NCBI GenBank assembly: GCA_963575745.1
Contig: CAUYUJ010014560.1
Span: 307,834 to 371,833 of the forward strand
Direction of reading: 5' to 3'
Source of the DNA: Prorocentrum cordatum
Lineage: Eukaryota; Sar; Dinophyceae; Prorocentrales; Prorocentraceae
Length of the DNA stretch: 64,000 bases
Shown piece after piece: positions 1 to 11,100 of the stretch. Under the pieces are notes generated by a model. The model did no database searches and was not told the DNA's origin. It was given only the letters and a program-made list of their open reading frames with translations. The position numbers and the translations under genes were made by a program. Every line of letters starts with the position of its first letter. Within the stretch, counting starts at the first letter, position 1.

Positions 1-1584
1 CCGCAGCGGAACATCAACAACAGCTCCCGGAAGCCCATTGTCAGCTATCCCGTCTTGCCCCATTTCGACCGCCGCTCCGGCGCCCATGTCAGTCGACCTC
101 TCCACGATTGGCATCCGCCCGTCTTTGTTCATGCCGGTCTTGAAATTGAGTCCGTCCAACTGGTCGAGCGGCATGCACTGACGATCGCGGGCCCTACTCA
201 GACTCGCCCCCCCCCCCCCCCGCATGGTGAACGTCGCCCAGGTGGATGCCGACCCTTGTCCAGGGGCCAGTCTTGGGTTGCTCGATGCGGGGCCCAGGAG
301 GCGGCGGGCACCGCGCGGCCGAACCGAACGGCGCAAGAGACCCATCGAAGGATGTGCCGCATCTCTTATCCACGCTGATCCGTCAGCTCCCATCTCCCGC
401 GCATTGTGGCACAAACAACAATGAGGGGCGGCATGTGCCCAGTATGGGGCCGGCAAGCCTGCCGTCATGAGAATGTCTCTGGCCGCGTCCTGCACGATGG
501 CGTTGGCACCCTCCGCCACCAAGTTATGCGTCTTGTTTGCGGGCTTCGTGGGCTCGCGGGCGGTCGCGGACTAGCTCCGGGGATGCACGGCGCCGCGTCC
601 GCGCGGATGCAGCCCAGCTTCTCGGCGGGCGCCCTCGCGGGTTCACAGGGAAGTCGACGGCGTTCTCCGCCCATTTGTCGCGATGCTCTGGCTTGCCAAG
701 AATCCCGCGCACCGATCGCGCAGCGTCGCGCGCGACCCCTCGACACCTCATCGGTCGCAAACCAGTGGTCCATGGTGCGCTGGCCACCGAACCTCGTCGG
801 CTCAGGGTATGGTCAAATATGCTTGTATGCCTTGCTCTTCTACTGCCGCTGTTGCGCCCTCAATGTCGCTGCCCACTGGCACGTGGGACAGAAAGGTTTC
901 TTAGGCACATGTGTGAGCAGATGCCGCCGGGAAGGGCCTCGCGCTGGTGGCGCCCTGCTTCTTCAATTGGGTCGTCACCGTGGTCGTCGACTACTTCTTC
1001 GCCTGGAGCAGGTGCCGCCGCCGAGCGACGAAGCGCAGCCTCATCCACCCTTCGGTCTCGACGTCGCGCACCGGCAGCGTAGCCGCGGTCGGGCATCGGC
1101 GCCGGCGAAGAATTTGTGCTAACGAGACCCGTGTCAATTTTCGCCCATCCAAGTCTCGCCGCTTCGTGGGGCTCGTAGTAGAAGTAAGTGAATATATCTG
1201 ACATCGCTGCAACTGCTCCGTCCGTGGTCAGAAGTCCTTCGGTGCCGTCCGACTGGGTGTCCAGCTTGCCATTCGTGTAGGTGTCTTCTGCAATCACCTT
1301 CCGCGAGCGCAGCTCAGGGGTTGCGCGGTGCCTGATTCGTGCCATGATCATTAAGACTAGACCTCGCGCCGATCTCCACGCGCGCCCACCGCTCAAACCC
1401 AGGCGGGCCTCCGGACGCTGGCTCGTCTACTTGGCCCGAGACCCAGCTTCCCTCCATGGTGAGATAAGGGATCTCGCCCTCGACTGACTGACCCCGCCTT
1501 CTTCCAGGGGGCAGCAGCGCGCGCGGTGCACTGGCGGTTCTCCAATGAAAACTGCGGTGGTCCAAAGAGAACTCTCCCACTCAC
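1..1584 (-). pseudogene. Unrecognised degenerate coding-like reading
   Basis: I do not recognise this reading. On the minus strand, stretches of ordinary amino-acid composition are spread over at least two frames. The best block (about 860-1396) contains AMSDIFTYFYYEPHEAARL followed by an Arg/Ala-rich acidic tail. A second block at 1314-1580 holds a YLTMEGSW motif with a Gly/Pro linker, and a third runs off the window start (about 1-212). Frame changes and stops between blocks suggest a decayed copy of a repeated gene or the distal part of a mobile element. It could also be exons of a host gene. No start, stop or catalytic motif was identified. Confidence 0.3.
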
Positions 1585-2041
1585 CCGCCGATCCGGCGCG
1601 TGAGTTTGAAAAAGCCTCAGCTACAGCATGCAGCCTGCTTTTTGAAGGGGGCTGGAAGGCCCAGCCAAACGCTTCGCCTCAGACGAATCCAAGCTCCATC
1701 TCTGTTGCACCGTAATAACGATAGTCCCAGTATGAGAGGAGATGCCATCTCAAGCAATAGGTAGATCCTTTTGGTCTCGATAGCGATTGTGGGCCTCGCA
1801 GTGAGGCGCAGTCAAAGTTGGGCGGCTGGCCGCTTGAGCCGACGCGGCCGCGGGCGCACGCTCGCTTCCACTCCTTGCGCCCCTCAGCTCGCTTTAGAAT
1901 CGGGGGGGGGGGGGGGGACGTGGGCCCGTCGCCCCAATGCAGCAGGCATGGCAGCTAACCTACACGAAGACAGAAAAGGAAGCGGGCCCAAAGGAAGGTG
2001 GACCCGCTAGCAAGTTGCCTCGCATGTATATGATGCACTCA
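1585..2041. other. Unassigned spacer with G16 run
   Basis: No coding signal seen. The stretch contains a 16-base G homopolymer at 1902-1917. Confidence 0.6.
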
Positions 2042-2681
2042 TCAGGCGGCGTCAGAACTTGATGTCTGGCCGGCCAGATATGGAGTATGTCTCTTCAGGT
2101 CACGTTTGAAGGTCTGTATGCCTCCCATGACTTGTAGGAGCATTTCTCTGTAAATTCCCTCCTTGTTGTGGCCATCCGCAGTCATATCGCGGGTATCACA
2201 CCACTGACTGCTGTGCGCGGTTCCACGCTCCATCACCTGTCGTATCCAACTGATGTGTCCTAAAAGGGTGCGCTCAGTCGGCTTCTAAGTCTTTGTTTGA
2301 CAAGGACTTAAAAACAGACTCAGCATCGATGGTCAGAGTGACCCTGATGCTCATGCCACCCAACTCAAGTATATCTCTCAACTGAGTGGGCGTGAGCGGC
2401 CCCGCGTGGAGCTCGCGCAGCGTCACAATCGTGGGATGACAGTCCTCCAAATTATGGGCTGCTGCCGGTGTCTCTGCTGGATAACTCGAGCGGGCCTGCA
2501 AGCGGTGAGACTTACAATGCGCATGGATCAAAAGAGCGACAGGCTTACCAGATACCGTGTTTCCACGTCGTAGCAGGTTTGCCCCACGAATACCATTGCC
2601 TTTGACGTCGTCATCGGCGTCTCCACTCAGGCGTCGATATCCTGAGTCGCTATGTAAATCGACCTCGCCCGTGGGGTTCAT
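2042..2681 (-). pseudogene. Copia-type RNase H, relic I
   Basis: Two adjoining minus-strand readings (2274-2681 and 2042-2236) carry the RNase H signature in order. VDLHSDSGY supplies the first acidic site, SSYPAETPAAAH the glutamate, LTIDAESVFKSL the second aspartate, and CDTRDMTADGH the C-terminal aspartate. In this superfamily the domain removes the RNA strand of the RNA-DNA hybrid during reverse transcription. It follows the RT directly, as expected for Ty1/copia. A stop or frame break separates the two parts, so this is a relic. Confidence 0.7.
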
Positions 2682-4056
2682 CGCCTGGTGGGCGGTCTCT
2701 GCGGGCAGGCCTGTGGCTGTCCGGTGATCGCGTGCAAACGTCGTACTTGAATGTTGGTCGGTTCTTGGACGCGTTGTAGAGATGCAACATACACCATTAA
2801 CCGCACCTGGGTGTTTAGTGCGTATGCCAGCGCGCCCCTGAGGCTGACGAACATGTCCGCCACCATCTTGGTTGCTTGAGCGTCAGCGCCGGCGCCGGTC
2901 AGTTCGGGATGTTGCATAGGACGGAGCTGCTTGAAATATTCATCTTGATCCAAAGCGACATTGTCGTCCTCGTCCTTGGTGTATAGCACAGCGCAGTTGG
3001 TACATGTGTGCTTGTTGAGTTTACACTCACCAAAGGTATCTTCAACGCATTGGACATATTTGTCAACGGTGTCCTCAGTACCAGCCTTCTTAATGTCATC
3101 AACATGCTCGGCCGTGAGCACGTTATTGCTCGTCTCGAACTCCTCGTCGTAGGACGTGGGTCGGAGGCCAAATCCTCTGGTGGTGCTTCTGAGCTTAAAC
3201 GAGAAATCCCGTGGGGCGTCTTTAGTGCCTGTGCCCGGCTTTAAGACTGTAGGCTATGGTTTGACTCGTCGTAGCGCTCGAATCCTGGAAGAGCACGGAG
3301 CGCGGTGGCCGACCCAGGCGGCAAAGTAAAGCACGCCACACGTTCCTTTTCACCAGTAGCCTCAGCAAGTTCCTGACAGGTCAATCCCTTCAGGAAGGCC
3401 ATGTTGATTTCGAGGGAAGCAATGGCCCACTGCTTCCTGCGCGCTGCTGTGCTAGCGAATAACGGCTGTCACGGCTGTCTTGCCGTTCCCGAACATGTTT
3501 CTACGTCGAAAACTTCAAAATCCACGAAGCCTCGGAGGACCAAGCGTAGTCGGATGGTACGTTCCATCTCGCCCTTCTCGTTCTTCACGAACTTCCATGT
3601 GTGCACGTATCTCGAAGTCATGATGTTCGACGCTTTGGCTATCTCCTGCATCCTAAAGCATTTGTTGTCGAACCATGTCTTGAGCTCATTGTAGAGAGCT
3701 GTCGATACTTTATCGGGATTCGCCTGGATGTCAGCTTTAGTGAGGAGGTCGTCGTCCTTGACGACCACAGCTCGCTTTGCAACGGCGGCAGCGCATGCTC
3801 GCATAGTGGTCACCTGGCCGGCATCAAATATCATGTGTTGTTGTTTGGGCAAGACTACCTTCGACATGTCTGTTGTAAAGCATAGTTCGACGTATCGACA
3901 ATTTTCGTCTGAGTCGAGTCCGTAGCTGTCGTCTTCGACCATGGTGCACATGGGGGCGTAATACGTCTCCTCGGTATCGGCGTCGATCTTGATGTGTCCT
4001 GGATGATCGTGTTGTCGTCCAGGTTCATCGTCACCCGTCTCACAACATGGCCCCAC
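2678..4056 (-). pseudogene. Copia-type reverse transcriptase (RVT_2), relic I
   Basis: The N-terminal part (3469-4056) contains the typical copia RT opening: an ELKTWFDNKCF stretch, then HTWKFVKNEKGE and RLRLVLRGF. Translation of 3250-3470 continues with SLEINMAFLKGL, the motif-A region. The residue aligned with the catalytic aspartate appears to be glutamate. The C-terminal part (2678-3121) has AEHVDDIK, the conserved VDD motif C. The downstream thumb region reads through MVADMFVSLRGALAY. At least two frameshifts join these blocks. The family is clear; activity is not expected. Confidence 0.75.
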
Positions 4057-4101
4057 TCGGGGCCATTCTTAGGAGACTGAACGTAAGTTCGAGCTCCTTT
4101 A

Positions 4102-4903
4102 TCAACTCGAGTGTGGATACGAAGATGTAAAGCACTTTGTATGTAAGTCCATTTGATCAATTAACCTTGCGGCCATGATCGCCAACGTCTTGTTGCGCCA
4201 CTCGGCCTTCAGAGCACCTTGTCCAGGCCAGTCTAGAATGTGCTCAGTAGGTTCTGCAGGTTCCCCTGCTGCATTGCATGCGCATCGCCATAGGTTGGTT
4301 GGGGCGCGCGTGCACGTAGTCGCCACTTGCAGATGATCCGCTGGGCAACGCGTTAGTGCGGTCGTACTTGAGACCGAGGTGGCAGAAACGCATACGCATG
4401 ACTTGAAAATCAAGATCTCCAATCGCATCTCGCATGGGACCTTGTTTGCAGAAGTATCCTGGTGGCCCCACAAGTACAATGGTCATGCGTAGAGCCCGAA
4501 CCTTGGACATCACATTTAAAATGCGCTGGTAGTGTGGCCCTGCCCTCTTGCCAGGCAGCTTCGCATGCTAGTCAGCAGGTGTTGCCGCCCACAACAGCTG
4601 GTAATCGCCCGAAAGTAATGCACCCAAATACTGTGTACCAGTGGAGGTCATGACCTCTGTCTGTGTAGTACGGTCACACATGTATCCACGGGCTCGGAAT
4701 TCAGCGCAAGCTGTCCGTATATCCTCAATGACAAATGCACGAGAATGATAATGATGCGACAATCTTTCTCCTTCTACAGCGGCCGCACAGCCGGGTCCAC
4801 TGCTGTTCGTGGCAGCCGCGCAGCTGGGCTTGCCGCGGCCCCTGGCACGCACAACCGGCGCCTGGGGAAAGAATGCAGGTTTCCCCGCGCTTGCTGACAA
4901 CAC
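4102..4903 (-). pseudogene. Lineage-specific pol linker, relic I
   Basis: Frameshifted minus-strand readings include IRTACAEFRARGYMCDR and GTQYLGALLSGDYQLLW (4568-4740), MRFCHLGLKYDR (4350-4400), and EPTEHILDWPGQGALKAEWR (4150-4260). These have normal amino-acid composition and lie between protease and RT of the same relic. I therefore treat them as part of its polyprotein. No DDE integrase triad or HHCC finger was seen here. A GC-rich Arg/Ala stretch at 4755-4990 may be an insertion. The function of this linker is unknown to me. Confidence 0.5.
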
Positions 4904-5291
4904 CTGAGTGTTCGGCCTGTCTGAGCAAGCGCGAGTGGTCGTGGCGCGCGCCTGCCCCCATCACTCTTTTGGCGATGGGGGCGCCCAAATGCCTGTGCCA
5001 TGCTGCGCTACAGAGCCGCTGCTCGAAGTAAAAATATCAAACTTACCAGCGGCATCGCCCCCTTCCGCAAGTGTCCCTGCCCGTGCATCGGAAGGCGTCC
5101 ACTTCGTACCCTCCTCGTAGATGGCCTGATATATCTTCGCCTGCAAATTGTGGAGGGCAAAGTCTTTGTCGGCCGAGGTAGGGGTAGTCCCAGAGGACAT
5201 ATTCCTGCGATGCCATGTCTTCAAGGTGTTGTTCACCAAAGACTGGATCGTGGAAGGGGGCGTCTCGTAGTTGATCGAGAACTGATGCCAT
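4904..5291 (-). pseudogene. Pol polyprotein fragment, relic I
   Basis: Two overlapping minus frames (4961-5239 and 5043-5291) carry complementary coding-like segments: SLVNNTLKTWHRRNMSSG-type and ASVLDQLRDAPFHDPVF-type sequence. This pattern is expected where an indel shifts one original frame. Position and strand place it between the protease and the linker of relic I. No known domain was recognised. Confidence 0.4.
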
Positions 5292-6073
5292 TCGTATCTT
5301 GTGACATCATGTACGCGTGGGCATCATTCACAGCAGGCGCCCCTGCAATTGGCTCTGGATCGGACACCTCCTTGACGAGTAATGGAGCTTCTTCGCGCTG
5401 AGGACTGGCCGTGATAGTAAGCGACATCGGCCCTTGATCCCCAGTAGCCATCTCGCACTCGTCGGCCTTGAGTGCCAGATGTCCGGAAGGTGTCTTCATC
5501 AGGTCGAATACTCTGGCACCTTTTCCGAATAGAACCTTATACATATCCACGCCAGGGATGGTCATCTTCTCGCGCCCCTGCACAAGGATCAGGATGTCCC
5601 TCATGTTGGACACGCTCCTCAGACCCAGGATGGCAGGGAGTCTCCCCCCAGAACCCTCAGCTACATTTGCTGAGTGCGTGTCGAGTCTCGGCACAGCGGG
5701 TTGCCCCGCAGGATCTCCCCTCTCTTTGCATGCAATACTGCAATGCAGGGATTGATCACAGATCGTGGCGCCATGTCCCACCCCTGACACGTAAAGCCTC
5801 TTCGTGTGGTTCAGCCTTTTTTATGGCGTGTCCGTGGGGGCGCGATACCTGCTCAAAGGTCTGCGCCGTCTTTAATCAAAGAATATTGATATTACTGCCA
5901 AGACCCAGAATAATAGTCAACATACCATTGATCATAGTTCCACTGCTAGCTGCCGAGGATAGCTCATGACGTTCACCGGAGTCCAGGAACTTCAGACACT
6001 GTCGTGACATGCGCGCCTTTGCGGCGCCTCTGCTCCAACACCCAAACATCTCGTGGCAAAGATGTGAAAACAT
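5233..6073 (-). pseudogene. Retrotransposon aspartic protease region, relic I
   Basis: The reading at 5876-6073 contains MLTIILGLGSNINIL. In place and pattern this corresponds to the aspartic protease active site (hydrophobic-D-S/T/L-G); here the aspartate position reads Gly. The reading at 5233-5790 has PAILGLRSVSNMRDILI and DMYKVLFGKGARVFDLM, resembling the C-terminal half of a copia protease. This enzyme would cleave the gag-pol polyprotein. Loss of the catalytic Asp and the frame break at about 5800-5880 argue for inactivity. Confidence 0.55.
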
Positions 6074-6670
6074 TCATATACCCACGAGCCTCTTCTGCCG
6101 TAGTAGGATTCTTTCCAAAGGTCCAGGCTGTATGATATTCGTCATGCGTATATGGGCGTGATGTGGAGGTAGTGGGTAAGTTCAGGAACGTGTCCCCGTC
6201 CGCGCGCTTGCCATCTGACCATCAGTATTAATTATAAATACCGTGTGCAGCATGTTGCGTTCGGATATCCCACGATAGCCACTGCGCATGCTTGCAGGGC
6301 TCTCCGTTCTGTGCTGACTACGCGGACGAAGGTCTCGCCCATATGGCATGTATGCGTGCGAAGACTGAAGTCACTGAGCGCTCCTGTCGGTCGCCCTTTC
6401 CATGGGCCTCAACCGCGCGTCGTTCACCGGCGCCGAAGGTGGAGCTGATCTACCAGGTGCCCCTACGTTGTTGTCGCTCTCTGCCACCAATGGTATGCGC
6501 ATGTCTATAGCAGGTGTCCCTGCAAGTGTGGTCGCCTCCGTTACTAGCCCCGCGTTGGCTGGTGATGCAGGTTGCCGCGCTGGCGTCGTCATCGAGACTG
6601 CCGCGGTGCCCGTCATCATCGCCGTAACGCGGTTGAGCTCTTCACGGAGGTCCCTGGGCTCGTTCGCCCC
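6074..6670 (-). pseudogene. Gag linker, relic I
   Basis: This minus-strand stretch is rich in Ala, Pro, Thr and Val (for example VTEATTLAGTPAIDMRIPL at 6440-6560) and joins the RING-like region to the protease. Low complexity and the lack of motifs prevent a finer call. AT-rich sequence at 6220-6245 has no coding signal. Confidence 0.35.
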
Positions 6671-7110
6671 TCAGAGTATATCTTCATGACGGTTGAGTGA
6701 CTCCTGATCTCCAGCAAGGGCGTAGTGGAACACGACAGTAATGAGGCCAACACCCCTACATATGGCGCAGGGGGCCTCACTTGCGGAACCTTCCATGTTC
6801 CCAGCCAACTGTCTATCCACATGAGCGTGTACCACTCGATCCCAGCATTGTGCGTGGAATGTGGCCGCACTGGAGGCGCCAGACCTTGTCGTGGTCCATG
6901 AACTGGCCCAGGCACATGGCAAACTTAGAGAAGTCGCCGTCACTGATGATGGGCGGTGTTGCCGATGGCCTGATACGCGTCTGACGCTCCAGGGTAGACT
7001 CACCAGCTTCGAACCGAATAGGTGATACCGTCGGTAGCTGCACTGATGCAACCACGGCTGGACTGCTCGCAGGTGTCCCTGCTGTATTGCGATTCGCAGG
7101 TTGCCCCGCG
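6671..7110 (-). pseudogene. Gag-associated RING-like zinc finger, relic I
   Basis: Two minus frames together show DHDKVWRLQCGH then TFHAQCWDRVVHAHVDRQ, followed about 20 residues later by EAPCAICRGVG. The Cx(1)H, xxFHxxC and PCxIC spacing is that of a RING-H2 finger, a fold usually tied to ubiquitin ligation or protein binding. One indel falls at the CGH motif, so the finger is split between frames. The first Cys pair is only half visible (FAMCLGQF). Its place between the gag coiled coil and the protease suggests that the element encoded a RING domain in or next to gag. Confidence 0.55.
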
Positions 7111-7114
7111 CGGC

Positions 7115-8664
7115 TCAGCATTCGTTCGGCCTGGCGATCCTGATTTCGGCGCTGGCGAGTAGCCTGCGTAGCCACATCGGCCCGCTGCGCCTCGTGTATG
7201 GCTAGGATCTCAGGGCGCAGCTCTCCCATGGTCGGCGGCAGTACTAGGCCTGGGGCTTGTTGCTGCACATATTGATCCATGGAGGGGGCCAGATAACCAT
7301 AGTGATGTATCTGTCCTGGCACGCCTGATGCATGCTCCTCTCCTTCTCCTGGGTCTGCCGTTGCGCCGCGGCAGTGGCCTTGGCTCGTTGTTCGCGCATC
7401 TCCTGGATCTTCGCCTCGCGCTCGGCCCGCGCCCCGGCGCGGCCCTCTTCCCGCTGCGTCGCTCGTTCGAGCATTCCCCTGAATATCTTATTTTCGGCTC
7501 CTGCGGCCTGTTCCAACTCAGGCAGCCGCTGCCACTCAGCGCTGGGTGCAGAGGCAGCGGCGATCCGTTCCTCGAGCTTCTTTCTCGCCTCCCGTTCCTC
7601 GCGCTCTCCTCTCCGGTGCCTTCTCTCCACTGCGCTGTCCTTCCGCGTCGCCCCTCCGTCGGGGCAGCGCGCGCGCATCTCGTCTTCCGGGGCGAGGTGA
7701 TTGCCGCGACGCCCCTATCGCACGAACTGCAGTCGCGAGGCGCCGTCTTAGAGCACGCGAAGCACCGCGGCGCGCTCGCGCAAGGGCGACGCGCACCTCG
7801 CCTCGGCGCAGCCAGTCTCCCCGCCGCGGGCGGCGCCGGCGCGGGGGGGGCCCGCGCAGCCACTGCGCGTGGGTTCGCAGTCGACCCTGCCCCCGCCGAC
7901 GCCGCCGAGGACATCCCAATCGGGCTCCACTGTATTTGGCGTTCTCTAAGCCAACGATGCAGCTTGTCCCGTTCGGCTTCCCCGCTCATCATCGTCTGCG
8001 CGGTCTTCTGCTCCGCCATTCGAGCGTTGGAGATGACCTTCTCCTCTGCGCGCGCCTCGATCAGCTGCGCCTCTTCCCGGGCGCGTCGGACTTCGGCGGC
8101 GGGGCGCGCGCGGCCCCCCCTTGCGGCCGCGCGATCTGCCTCGGACTGCTTGACGGCGGCGGCTGCGTGCGCGCGCCCCGACCTTCTGCTGCCCGAAGCC
8201 CCTGGGCCGCTCGCGACATAATCAATCGCGCGCTGAGCCTCGCCGGCCCCCCGGACGACGCGTTTGGTTCCTCCTGCAAGGCGCCTCTTCTGAAGCGCAT
8301 GGCGCTCGGGTGCAGCAGTTGCCTCTGGCCTGTCGGCTAGCTCCCGCATCTCCGCAGTCGTCGCCAAACCCTGCTCGACCGCCGCTGCCTGCCAGCGTTC
8401 GTCGAGAAGTTCCACGGCGCCCCTGCGGCCCCGCGCCGCTTGAAGGGCAGCGGCGGCCTGTTGACAAGTCGGGCGCTCCCGAATGCGGCCCTGGGGCTCT
8501 CGGCAAACCCATTTCCCGAAGTCCTCCTGCGGGGGGGGCGGGTCCGTGGGTCGGGCGTCTCGGGCGTTGCACTCGAAGGTCAATAACCAAGCTGAACAAA
8601 GCGCGGGGGGGGCCGGGGCGCGTAGCTCACGGCTACCGAGCCCCCCCCCCCGGAGCGCGCGCAA
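7115..8664 (-). pseudogene. Coiled-coil gag-like region, relic I
   Basis: Minus frames at 7244-7678 and 7750-8250 are strongly helical and charged, rich in Ala, Arg, Glu and Gln. Segments such as EEREARKKLEERIAAASA and ARAEEKVISNARMAEQKTA have heptad-like spacing. The reading then passes SPAVVASVQLP and enters the RING-like finger. A coiled-coil assembly domain is plausible for gag. The GC-rich composition keeps several frames open, so the exact frame is uncertain in the upstream part (8250-8664). No zinc knuckle is visible. Confidence 0.4.
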
Positions 8665-9260
8665 ACCCGTCCTCGGGAACGCCGTCGGACCTCTTCCGCT
8701 TAAGGGGCGGTGGCGTCGCTGAAAGGCTGACCGCCTCGCGCCTCTGCTTGCAGGTGGCCCCGGCTGGGCAGCCCGCGGGCTAGCCCTCCACGATCTTATC
8801 GAGACCCCAGTCTAGCGAGTCGTCGGAAGGAACCGCGGCCTCCACGCCGCCGGCGAGGGGCGCCCGCGCGGGAAGCGGGTCATCGGCCAGCGGAACATGA
8901 GAACTGATGCTACGTGCCTCAGCTTTCCCTCCCTGCGGCAGGCGGGCGCTTTCATAGGCAATCGGTCTCGGCGTCGATTTGCGGGGAAATTCTCCACTGA
9001 CGATATGGGTTCCGCGCCCTGCTCGCCGTCCGAAAGGTCGATGGGAACGTCAGATAGGCCAGCGATTGGTGGCGGCATCTGCTCACCGCGCTCGCGCCAA
9101 TGGGGCCCCTCGTCGTCGGTTGCTTTTGGGGGGTGTCCGAGCGATGCTCATCGTCGTAGGAAATATCCCTGCTAATCTTTGGATGAGGACTTTGGCTGTG
9201 CCCCCTGACATCGTCGGTGGACGTAACCCCAAGAACTATCACATTTGAGCCGCGGCACTC
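8665..9260. other. Unassigned GC-rich stretch upstream of relic I
   Basis: A minus reading at 8812-9078 (SDVPIDLSDGEQGAEPIS) looks coding-like and may be the 5' part of the gag of relic I. Nothing else is identifiable. Confidence 0.3.
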
Positions 9261-10560
9261 ATTCGTACATCATGCTGTGAAAGGGAAAAACGTAGTTTCC
9301 CTATCTGGTGACATCATTTTCGTCGATGATAGAACTTTCGGCCGGTAACCAACGTTTAGCCAATTATCCGTCAGGAGGGGACTTTTCGAAGCCCAGTTAA
9401 ACGGCAAAGCGTGTACCTGTTCTTCATGGTGGTCCTCTTCTTGAAGTACTTTCATATACAGATCCAAGCGATGTATAAGATACATACTTATGTATGCCAT
9501 GATTTGGTATGGTGTTGTGCTGTTAAACTATGGCAAAGATCGCGCTGCTCGGGGGAACGCCGGCCAGCCGGCGGGCGCGCGCGGCGGGCGGGCCGAACCA
9601 ATTTTCGGCGATCGAAGCCAGAACGCCTTCGATAAGTCATCGATGTTTGGCGGCGGCGGGACAGCGATGCTGAGGCAATGCAGGGGTGTGACTAAATCAA
9701 CTGTTGCGGTTGGCCGTTTTGCGTGTGCAGAAGGCTTCTGACTCCCAGTGCGGTGGGATAGCTGATGGAATTACACGCCCCCGCAGCGGATAGGCTGGTA
9801 GAGTCTAAATCCGAGGTAAGCCTCTCAACGGGGCGACGGGCCAGATCGCACCCAAATTCGTGACGCAACGACAATGTCACGAATTTCGGCGCCGCGCCAG
9901 AGGGGGTATTCCTCGACAGTGGAACCCAAAACGCTCGATCAGAGCGGGGGTGATATCCAAAATTCCCGTCGAAGGATTTGGCATCCTATCCCGAGGTATG
10001 GCCGAAAACTATAAGTGGGGTGGAATGCGTCCTTCACGGCCGCTGGCATGAAACATCGGTCACATGGACCCCCCCTGGTGTCAGCAGGTGACCGATAGCT
10101 TTGTGCATAGCCTCCGACTTTGAGGATGTGGCGCCGCTGTCGCTGTCGCACAGCCCTGTTTATCGTTGATGGCCGCCTCATCCTTAAAGATGGGTTTAGG
10201 TACCCTCTAAGCCTACAGCGCGTTTGGTAATCCTCCTCCTCCCCCCGACTGCTGCTCATGCCCCTCCTCACTCCTCCTCCCTTCCTGCTTCCTTCCTCCC
10301 AAAAACCCCGCGGGGGATCCTGAAATCGATGAGGCCCAGGTGCCTGTGCGGCGCCTCCCGCGAGTAGAATCGCAACAAGCTCTCGTTGGTGGCCTTCCCC
10401 TTCCCCCCCCCTTTTTACCAGGGTCGTCAAGTGGGGGAGAGGGTGGATGGTGCGGGGGGCAGGGGAGAGAAGGGAGGCGGAGGGGGGAGGGGATAAGGGG
10501 CAAGGAGAGGAAGTGGAACATGGGGGAGCCTGTAGGTGCCGCGGGGTGAGGGGCCGAAGC
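9261..10560. other. Unassigned spacer with purine-rich tract
   Basis: No supported gene. The 10215-10530 interval is a strongly strand-biased pyrimidine then purine tract (C/T-rich 10225-10310, G/A-rich 10430-10530). It generates spurious open frames. Confidence 0.5.
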
Positions 10561-11100
10561 TCCTGCAACGGCATAAATCGTCTGGACAGTCCTGCTCTAG
10601 ATTATTCCAGCCATCAAGTGCGGCACACCTCAACATCACATGAATTGCGTCCCGTGCCTCACAACCGTCAAACAAAACGTTGTGTTCCTCTTGCGCCAAC
10701 GTGTCCTTTCATTTTGATCCGAAATTCAACGGCGCTTTGGTCGGTGAGGGCGTCTTTTCGCACAGAGCTCCATGTGCCGAAACGGATCCCACGATACAGC
10801 CTGCTGCATTCATTCTTCCAGCGCTTGGCTTGCGACTTTTGCAAACCATCGCCATTTTCTGTGACAATGTTGTGTGGTTCAATCATCCATGTGCAAGTCT
10901 ACGATGTACTTCTCTACCTGTCTCGTGCTCCGTGTTATCCACTCTACCCACGGCTTTAGATGATTTTGAAGATGTCTGTCTTAAGATTGATGTCCCTGCT
11001 TCCTCCCATCGCTGTCCAAATCGTCCTCGCTGTTGATCGCTGTTTTTGCCAGGCCTTCCCTACTAGGTCGACCATGCTCCTGCACTTCTTTGCGACGCGG
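10561..11100 (-). pseudogene. Unclassified decayed coding fragment
   Basis: Minus-strand translation gives coding-like patches in shifting frames. Examples are CSRLYRGIRFGTWSSVRKDA and DQSAVEFRIKMKGHVGARG (10668-10886), ARDAIHVMLRCAALDGWNN (about 10600-10660), and a charged stretch at 10981-11050. The residue composition is not that of the surrounding low-complexity DNA. I cannot name the family; a LINE or host exon relic is possible. Confidence 0.3.

Larger units (their letters stand above)
2042..8664 (-). mobile_element. Relic I: degenerate Ty1/copia-like retrotransposon
   Basis: Reading the minus strand from high to low coordinates gives the Ty1/copia order as far as it can be recognised: coiled-coil gag, a RING-like Cys/His finger, the aspartic protease, a lineage-specific linker, RT and RNase H. 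The pieces fall in different frames with stops between them, so the copy is not functional. An integrase catalytic core was not recognised between protease and RT; that interval instead holds a conserved-looking linker. LTRs were not found by eye. The upstream limit is uncertain because Arg/Ala-rich low-complexity sequence continues to about 9.2 kb. Confidence 0.7.

Noticed and set aside
7328-8340. Plus-strand ORFs of 260-300 codons opposite the gag of relic I
   Set aside because: Leu/Ser/Cys-rich antisense shadows of an Arg/Ala/Glu-rich coiled coil in GC-rich DNA.
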